A stretch of DNA of 64,000 nucleotides from Acidimicrobiia bacterium (GTDB lineage: Bacteria > Actinomycetota > Acidimicrobiia > Acidimicrobiales > Poriferisodalaceae), in assembly GCA_022822525.1 (NCBI GenBank), contig JAJEBN010000017.1:22293-86292 (forward strand). The letters are read 5' to 3'. Positions within the stretch are counted from its first letter, which is position 1; each line of letters opens with the position of its first letter. The position numbers and the translations under genes are program-made. Shown in pieces: positions 58,624 through 64,000 of the stretch. The notes beneath the pieces were generated by a model, which did no database searches, had not been told where the DNA came from, and was given only the letters and a program-made list of their open reading frames with translations.

Positions 58624-59967
58624 CTACTCGCCGATCACGCGGATCGCGTTGCCGATGCGCCGCACTGCGTCGAGCTCGCGCACGTCCCGCAGCGTGGAAG
58701 CCACGTCGGCTTCGCGGGCGCGGTGGGTGATGAACTCCAGGTGAGCGATGTCGTCGGCCGCGCCGGCCCGAGTGGTCTGCTCGACCGAGCGGATCGACAC
58801 ACCGTGCTCGCCGAACACGCCGGCCACCGCAGCGAGCACACCGGGCTTGTCGGTGACATCGAACTGCAAGTGGTAGGCGGTGTCGGTCTCGTCAATTGGG
58901 CGCAGGCGCGCTGCGCTCAACGGGCCGAACCCGTCGCACACTCCCCGGCGGAGATTCTGCGACACCGTGATGACATCGCCCAGCATGGCGCTGGCAGTCG
59001 GGAACCCGCCTGCGCCGCGCCCGTACAGCATCAGGTCCTCGACAGCCTCACCCTCCAGGAACACCGCGTTGAAGGCATCACGCACTGAGGCCAATGGGTG
59101 GTCAGTCGGCACCATCGCCGGGTGCACCCGCACGGCAATCTCGCCGTTCTGGCGCTCGGCCACGGCAAGCAGCTTGATGACGTGGCCCATCCGGGCGGCC
59201 GCCGCGATGTCGCCCTTGCCGATCCCGCTGATGCCCTCCTGGTAGACGTCGCCGGCCACCACCTTGGCGCCGAACGCCGTCATGGCCAGGATCGCCGCTT
59301 TGGCACCTGCGTCGAAGCCCTCCACGTCAGCGGTCGGATCGGCCTCGGCGTAGCCCAACCGCTGCGCCTCGCCCAGCACATCGGCGTAGTCGGCCCCGTC
59401 CTCGGTCATGCGGGTGAGGATGTAGTTGGTGGTGCCGTTGACGATGCCCATCACGCGGGTGATGCGTTCGCCGATGAGCGAGTTGCGCAGCACGCCGATG
59501 AGCGGGATGCCGCCGGCGACGGCTGCCTCGAACGCCAGGTCGACGCCGTTGGCAGCTGCCAGTGCGAACAGCTCCTCGCCGACGTTGGCGATGAGCTCCT
59601 TGTTGGCCGTCACGACCGGCTTGCCTGCCCCGAGCGCGGCGCTGACCAAGTGCCGGGCCGGCTCGATGCCGCCCATTGCCTCCACGACGACGTCCACATC
59701 GTCGGCCACCACCAGCGACTCGCTGTCGCGGGTCAGCACGCCGTCGGGCAGCTCCACCGAGCGCTCGGCGCTGAGATTGCGGACCGCGACCCGGGCGACT
59801 TCGAAGTCCAGCCCGGTGCGGCTCGCCAGGTGCGCTGCGTCGCGCCGCAGGATCGCAACGAGCGCGGCACCGACGTTTCCGCAGCCCAGGATGCCGACGC
59901 GCAACGGCCGCAGCTCATCCCCTTGAGCGGCAGAGGAGGGCGCAGGCTCGGCAGCAGCTTCAGACAC
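58624..59967 (-). CDS. hom: Homoserine dehydrogenase
   Basis: The start is taken as GTG 59967 (447 residues); a longer frame to 60021 is atypical. NAD(P)-binding motif RVGILGCGNVGAALVA, VVEAMGGIEPARHLVSAALGAGKPVVTANKELIA, the catalytic-site FEAAVAGGIPLIGVLRNSL, NGTTNYILTRM, AEADPTADVEG, GFDAGAKAAILA, and a C-terminal ACT domain (HLQFDVTDKPGVLAAVAGVF ... EFITHRAREADVAST) that allows feedback inhibition by threonine. It reduces aspartate semialdehyde to homoserine, the branch point for threonine and methionine. It heads the hom-thrC pair. Confidence 0.96.
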   Translation of the reverse strand: MSEAAAEPAPSSAAQGDELRPLRVGILGCGNVGAALVAILRRDAAHLASRTGLDFEVARVAVRNLSAERSVELPDGVLTRDSESLVVADDVDVVVEAMGGIEPARHLVSAALGAGKPVVTANKELIANVGEELFALAAANGVDLAFEAAVAGGIPLIGVLRNSLIGERITRVMGIVNGTTNYILTRMTEDGADYADVLGEAQRLGYAEADPTADVEGFDAGAKAAILAMTAFGAKVVAGDVYQEGISGIGKGDIAAAARMGHVIKLLAVAERQNGEIAVRVHPAMVPTDHPLASVRDAFNAVFLEGEAVEDLMLYGRGAGGFPTASAMLGDVITVSQNLRRGVCDGFGPLSAARLRPIDETDTAYHLQFDVTDKPGVLAAVAGVFGEHGVSIRSVEQTTRAGAADDIAHLEFITHRAREADVASTLRDVRELDAVRRIGNAIRVIGE

Positions 59968-60048
59968 GGCCGAAACGGTACCGCCAGCGCACCAGCGCCC
60001 CCGCAGCGTTTTCGGCCACACCCCCGAGTCGCCTGTTGGCCGAGGCGG

Positions 60049-63000
60049 TCACACAACCGTTCCGCTCGAGGATCCGTCGTGCGTTCCCGGCTCTTCGTCC
60101 GAAGCACTGGCCTTGGCTTGCGATGGCGGAACCGGGGCCAGATAGCCGACGACCAGCAGCACGATTCCGACGCCGATGAACGAACCGGCTTTCGGCAACG
60201 CGGCCAGGCTTGCGAGGTCGATCAAGAACAGCTTGATCACCACGATGCCCATCCAGGACGCACCGACGATCCAGATGCGCCGGTCGGCCGCCCTCACACC
60301 GACGACCATCGCCGCCAACGCGGTCGCAGCCCACAGGATCGACAGTGCCACCTGAAGCTCAGTGGAGTACACGAGTGACCTCAACTCGAACGGCACGTCC
60401 GCCCAATGGTGGACCGTCCGAGCAGCGCTCATCGTGAGTACCGCCACACCCGCCACGCTGAGAGCCGCAAGCCAGGGTGTCACCGCCAGGCGCAGCAGGC
60501 TCCCGATGGCAGGCGTCAGACTGTCCTCATCAGCAGACAGCTCGGCGACCATCTCGCGCTTCCATCTCAGCAGCAAGATGACCGAGGCTGCGGCGAAGAT
60601 GTCGATCGGATTCAGGATCGGCAGGAACAGCAGCGGATCGACGGCTCCCGGGTGGTTCACCACAGCGATACCGGCAGCCGCAGCAGCCGCCCAGACAACC
60701 GGAGTGATGCCATACAGCAGGCAGCAACGCCAGCCATCGCCCACGAACCATGACGCAACCGGACGAGCACGCAGGGAAGCCTCCAGCCACAGCAGCACCG
60801 CAGCCGCAGCGCCGTAGAGCGGCCATTCCCCTCCGGCCACCGGCTCCAACTGGCCGTACACCTCAGCGGCCAGGAACACGCTCAGCACGCAGTACAAGCC
60901 GCCGTAGAGCCCAGTTGCGTTCAGCCTGTCGCCGCCGATGCGCAAGAACGCGGCGGAGGCCACGATCATGATGGGCCACGCTGTCCAGCCCCAGTCAGCA
61001 GACGGGTAGTCCTTGCTGACCAGTGCGATCAGCAATGCCAGGCCGAGCGTGGGCAGCATCAGCACACCGGCCCACTCCAGTTCGTTCCACCTCAGCGCCC
61101 GACCGGCCGCCACCACTGCTGACAACGTGCCAACCACCAGCAACGACAACCCCCACAGCCGGTAGTCGTCGGTCACGACCCAGATCTGCGCCGCTGCTGC
61201 GAACAACCACCAGCCGACGCCCCACAGCAGCGACAGCCACATCAGCGGAACACGGGGTTCCCCAAGCGCGGAGGATGACCGGTAAACGATCACGGCGCTC
61301 GCAACACCGCAGACGGCCAGCAGCACGGCAACGCCGAAGTACTCGTTCAGCAGCGGGGTCTCATCTGCCCAGAAGCTCAAGGCAGACGAGCTATCTCCAT
61401 CCTCGTGAGCCAAACGGTCCTCAACCGACCGAACGGCATAGACCGCGGCGGCTGCGAATTGCAGGAGCGTGCCGAGCACGGCGCCAAGCACCATTCGGCG
61501 CCGCACGGCGAACCACACCAGTGCCGCTCCTTCGACCGTCCACAGCGCCGACATCGCGAACGGCCCTGCCCGCACCCACATCTCCGCCGATTCGGCGAAG
61601 AGGAACCATGCTCCGCCGAGCGCCAATGCCGAGTACATGACGGCGCGCCAGCCGTCATCATGAGCGTCTGCGAACCGGGAGACGACGGCGGCGCTGGCGA
61701 ATCCGCACACCGCCAGCAGCACGGTGATGGCGAAGTACGGGTTGACGACCGGCAGCGTGTCGGCCCAGAACCCCAGCGAGCCCGGGGACAGGCTCGCAGC
61801 GTCGTCGCTCAGCTTGAACACAGCTGCGCCGGCGGCGGCTGCTTGCATCGCGATGCCGACATCCGCGACCGGCCTCGAACGGCGTATCGACCCAATCCAC
61901 GTCAGGGCAGCGCCCTGCACCGCCCACAGCCCGACAGCCGGCAGCAATCCGAGTCGGAGCCAAACTGCGGCAGTCTCAGCATAGAGGAACCAAGCGGCAC
62001 CCCACACCAGTGCGACGTTCTGCGGCCATGGGCGCCAAGCCTCGAAATACGACGACCGACGCAACGACTGTGCGCTGGCAAGCCCACACGCCGTCAGCAT
62101 GATCGCGCCGAGCGCATACACGTTGACCACCGGCGCGGCCTCAGCCCAGAAACCGAAGACCGCAGGCGAGTCCCAGTTCGCGGAGTCAGTCGCAAGTCGT
62201 ATGCCGTACGCGAAAGCGGCGAGCGCCTGCAGCACAGCGCCGCCGAGCAGCGCCAGCCGCAGGCCCCAACGCGAACTGGCCCACACCAGCACGGCTCCCT
62301 GCACCGCCCAGATCGCCGAGGTGGCCGAGGCCCCCAGGAACAGCGGGACCGCAGTAGCGCAGAACACCACGGCGAGTGCCGCATAGGCGAGTTCGAACTG
62401 CTTGCCGGTGGCTCGCAGGCGGCGGGACAGTTGGTGAAGCGCCGCATAGGCGACGGCGAGCACTGCGCAGCTGACCGCCACGCCGTACCGCAGGTGGCCG
62501 ACCAGCGCCGCCTGCATCGCCAGCCCCGCGAACGGGGTGCAGAACACCAAGGGCGTGACCCACATGTTCTCGAAGCCGATGGGCTCGGCACGTGAGGAGG
62601 GCACGGGCGTCCATGCCAGCGGCACGAACGCGTAGAGCAGAACGAAGTACGCGACGAAGTGCTGCAGTTGCCACCAGTCGCTGTGGTCCTGCCGGGCGAA
62701 CAGCCACAGCCCAGCCACGACGAACGTGGAGAGATAGCCCGACACCATCAGCAGCGGCCATGCCTTGAGCCGGCCGACGGTCACCACGGCGGCGCCCAGC
62801 ACGGCGTATGCGCTGAATACCGCGAGATGATCCTGGGGCCACTCGAACGCCAGCAGCGGTGCCGAATAGCCGCCGATGAGCCCCAGCATCGCGAGCGTCA
62901 GAGAACTCTGGATCATGGCGAGCACGCCGGCGGCGACCGTGATCAGCACGACCGCAACCAGCGCTGCCAGCGGGTGCAGCAGGTCGTAGAGGGTGTAGGA

Positions 63001-63813
63001 GGCGAGCGTCACCAGGTACAGCACGGCGATGCCGCCGCCTTGCAGGCTGACGCCATAGATCGGCCGTCGCGTTCGCTGATACCAGCCGAATCCCAGCAAT
63101 CCGAGCCCGAATACCGTCGCCGCCGCGAGGCGCATCTCGATCGTGAAGTCGACCCAGCCGCGCACGGCTGCTTCCCGCAATAGGAAGCCCAGCCCAATCA
63201 ACGAGACGATGATCCCGATCTTCACGGGCGAGTTTCCGGTCAGCAGCCACGTGCGGCCACGGGAAACAGCAACTGCGAGCCAGCCCGGCTCTGCGGGCCT
63301 TTCCGGCCGACGAGCCACTCGCTGCCGTCGAGCCGCGGGCACTCCCGGCCGGGGAGCGGGAGCTGGTCGCCGAGCCGTGTCGGCCGCTGGTGCAGGCCGC
63401 GGTGCGGATGCAGGAGGCTGCGCCGGCACCGGGCGCGTCCCCGTGGTCGGCGGTGCTGGAGCGGGGAGCGGCGCGGATGCAGGAGATTGCGCCGGCACCG
63501 GGGGCGTCGCAGTGGTCGGCGGCGCCGGTGCAAGATCGGGTTCGGACTCTTCGGGAGGCGGTTCCGGCTCCGCTTCAGGCGATTCGGGCTCGTGTTCTGG
63601 CTCGGGCGCACTCTCGGGTGTTGGTGAACTATCTGGGTCGGGCGCGGGAGTCGGCTGCGTAGTTCCAAGAGCCTCTTGCAATGTCTCCGATGTGGCCGAC
63701 GGAGAATCAGAGCGGCGCAGGCCTTCGACCGAACGCTCCAGCATGTCCAAGCGAGCACGCAACTCACGTGGGTCAAGGACTGTGCGCTCGAGCGAGTCCA
63801 AGCGAGAACGCAT
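60049..63813 (-). CDS. Giant DUF2339 polytopic membrane protein
   Basis: About 1254 residues from ATG 63813 (a TTG at 63843 would add ten). It begins with two short coiled-coil-like segments (RSRLDSLERTV, RARLDMLERSVEGL), then a ~120-residue Pro/Glu/Ala-rich linker, then roughly 30 membrane helices. The first membrane block has the DUF2339 signature GNSPVKIGIIVSLIGLGFLLREA, FGWYQRTRRPIYGVSLQGGGIAVLYLV. A triplicated ~130-residue unit is visible: FGFWAEAAPVVNVYALGAIM, LGFWADTLPVVNPYFAITVL and LSFWADETPLLNEYFGVAVL, spaced ~390 bases apart. The end (FELRSLVYSTELQVALSILW, GIVVIKLFLIDLASL) is again family-typical. Function of the family is unknown. It is 82 bases upstream of hom on the same strand. 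Confidence 0.9.
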   Translation of the reverse strand: MRSRLDSLERTVLDPRELRARLDMLERSVEGLRRSDSPSATSETLQEALGTTQPTPAPDPDSSPTPESAPEPEHEPESPEAEPEPPPEESEPDLAPAPPTTATPPVPAQSPASAPLPAPAPPTTGTRPVPAQPPASAPRPAPAADTARRPAPAPRPGVPAARRQRVARRPERPAEPGWLAVAVSRGRTWLLTGNSPVKIGIIVSLIGLGFLLREAAVRGWVDFTIEMRLAAATVFGLGLLGFGWYQRTRRPIYGVSLQGGGIAVLYLVTLASYTLYDLLHPLAALVAVVLITVAAGVLAMIQSSLTLAMLGLIGGYSAPLLAFEWPQDHLAVFSAYAVLGAAVVTVGRLKAWPLLMVSGYLSTFVVAGLWLFARQDHSDWWQLQHFVAYFVLLYAFVPLAWTPVPSSRAEPIGFENMWVTPLVFCTPFAGLAMQAALVGHLRYGVAVSCAVLAVAYAALHQLSRRLRATGKQFELAYAALAVVFCATAVPLFLGASATSAIWAVQGAVLVWASSRWGLRLALLGGAVLQALAAFAYGIRLATDSANWDSPAVFGFWAEAAPVVNVYALGAIMLTACGLASAQSLRRSSYFEAWRPWPQNVALVWGAAWFLYAETAAVWLRLGLLPAVGLWAVQGAALTWIGSIRRSRPVADVGIAMQAAAAGAAVFKLSDDAASLSPGSLGFWADTLPVVNPYFAITVLLAVCGFASAAVVSRFADAHDDGWRAVMYSALALGGAWFLFAESAEMWVRAGPFAMSALWTVEGAALVWFAVRRRMVLGAVLGTLLQFAAAAVYAVRSVEDRLAHEDGDSSSALSFWADETPLLNEYFGVAVLLAVCGVASAVIVYRSSSALGEPRVPLMWLSLLWGVGWWLFAAAAQIWVVTDDYRLWGLSLLVVGTLSAVVAAGRALRWNELEWAGVLMLPTLGLALLIALVSKDYPSADWGWTAWPIMIVASAAFLRIGGDRLNATGLYGGLYCVLSVFLAAEVYGQLEPVAGGEWPLYGAAAAVLLWLEASLRARPVASWFVGDGWRCCLLYGITPVVWAAAAAAGIAVVNHPGAVDPLLFLPILNPIDIFAAASVILLLRWKREMVAELSADEDSLTPAIGSLLRLAVTPWLAALSVAGVAVLTMSAARTVHHWADVPFELRSLVYSTELQVALSILWAATALAAMVVGVRAADRRIWIVGASWMGIVVIKLFLIDLASLAALPKAGSFIGVGIVLLVVGYLAPVPPSQAKASASDEEPGTHDGSSSGTVV

Positions 63814-63929
63814 CTCACGCGAGTCGATGTCCCGTCCGACCAAGTAGCCGATGGCAGCCCCTAGGAGTCTGCTGATTTATTTGTCTGGATTTCCGCGTGT
63901 TGGTGGGGTGCGCGCGGGACGATGGTGGT

Positions 63930-64000
63930 GTGCAGGGGACGGCTGGGTCGGATCGGGTGTTGTTGGACGCGGCGGCGGTGTGCGGGCATCTGCTGGGGGC
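63930..64000 (+). mobile_element. Start of a possible transposase gene, cut by the window edge
   Basis: From GTG 63930 an open frame reads to the window end and encodes VQGTAGSDRVLLDAAAVCGH, with G-rich codon choice (GTG, TTG, GCG) unlike neighbouring genes. The LLDAAAVCGHLL pattern reminds me of the start of IS1182-type transposases, but 23 codons are too few to be sure. The AT-rich CTGATTTATTTGTCTGG upstream (about 63870-63886) could be part of an insertion-sequence end. Confidence 0.25.

Overview
The window is a dense, high-GC (visibly near 65-70%) chromosomal segment from an actinobacterium. The GatCAB amidotransferase, an atpZ/atpI-atpBEFHAGDC operon, a hom-thrC-rho-rpmE-prfA-prmC/sua5 cluster, a MurA with Asp in place of the active-site Cys, frequent GTG starts and 4-base stop/start overlaps all fit an actinobacterium. 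Lineage Acidimicrobiia is my best guess, but this is inference from gene content, not from a marker-gene search.

Layout. 1-4.2 kb: a partial YtcJ-like amidohydrolase, a CobW/COG0523 metallochaperone and an ACMSD-type amidohydrolase. 4.2-7.6 kb: serine biosynthesis (short serA, a class I aminotransferase, divergent serC). 7.7-9 kb: an RDD membrane protein and a YqgE/AlgH protein. 9-12.6 kb: ilvB-ilvN-ilvC with a possible attenuator leader. 12.7-15.4 kb: a lipoprotein sugar dehydrogenase and a MATE pump. 15.4-18.7 kb: gatC-gatA-gatB. 18.8-24.9 kb: ligA, mnmA, a cysteine desulfurase and two membrane proteins. 25.2-33.9 kb: a mixed stretch with oxyR, an SRPBCC-kinase fusion, meaB, murA, an MFS protein with an extra N-terminal domain, an alpha/beta hydrolase and a replication-relaxation-like protein. 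34-36.8 kb: lhgO, glpX and a divergent HisI homologue. 36.8-45.9 kb: amt and the complete F1Fo ATP synthase operon. 45.9-49.2 kb: an accessory island with a serine recombinase, a secreted Ser-Gly repeat protein carrying one EF-hand/dockerin-like loop, and a small membrane protein. 49.2-60 kb: glyA, rpiB, the prmC-sua5 fusion, prfA, an unknown gene, a type-B rpmE, a Rho homologue, thrC and hom. 60-63.8 kb: a giant DUF2339 membrane protein. The right edge enters what may be a transposase.

Most of the window is housekeeping. Branched-chain, serine/glycine and threonine synthesis sit beside translation quality control (PrmC methylates the adjacent RF1; GatCAB, MnmA with its sulfur donor, and TsaC-type tRNA modification) and energy supply. 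The observations most worth a second look are: (i) the Rho homologue at the canonical rho locus, which has lost its Walker A motif without a frameshift; (ii) a dispersed repeat present in three copies within 4.2 kb, one of them read in frame inside a gene; (iii) candidate RNA regulation ahead of ilvB (leader peptide ending Val-Val-Leu-Ala plus hairpins) and ahead of amt (two mutually exclusive hairpins around the ribosome binding site); (iv) a HisI homologue lacking the metal-binding Asp residues; (v) several unusual domain fusions. I found no tRNA, rRNA or CRISPR array.
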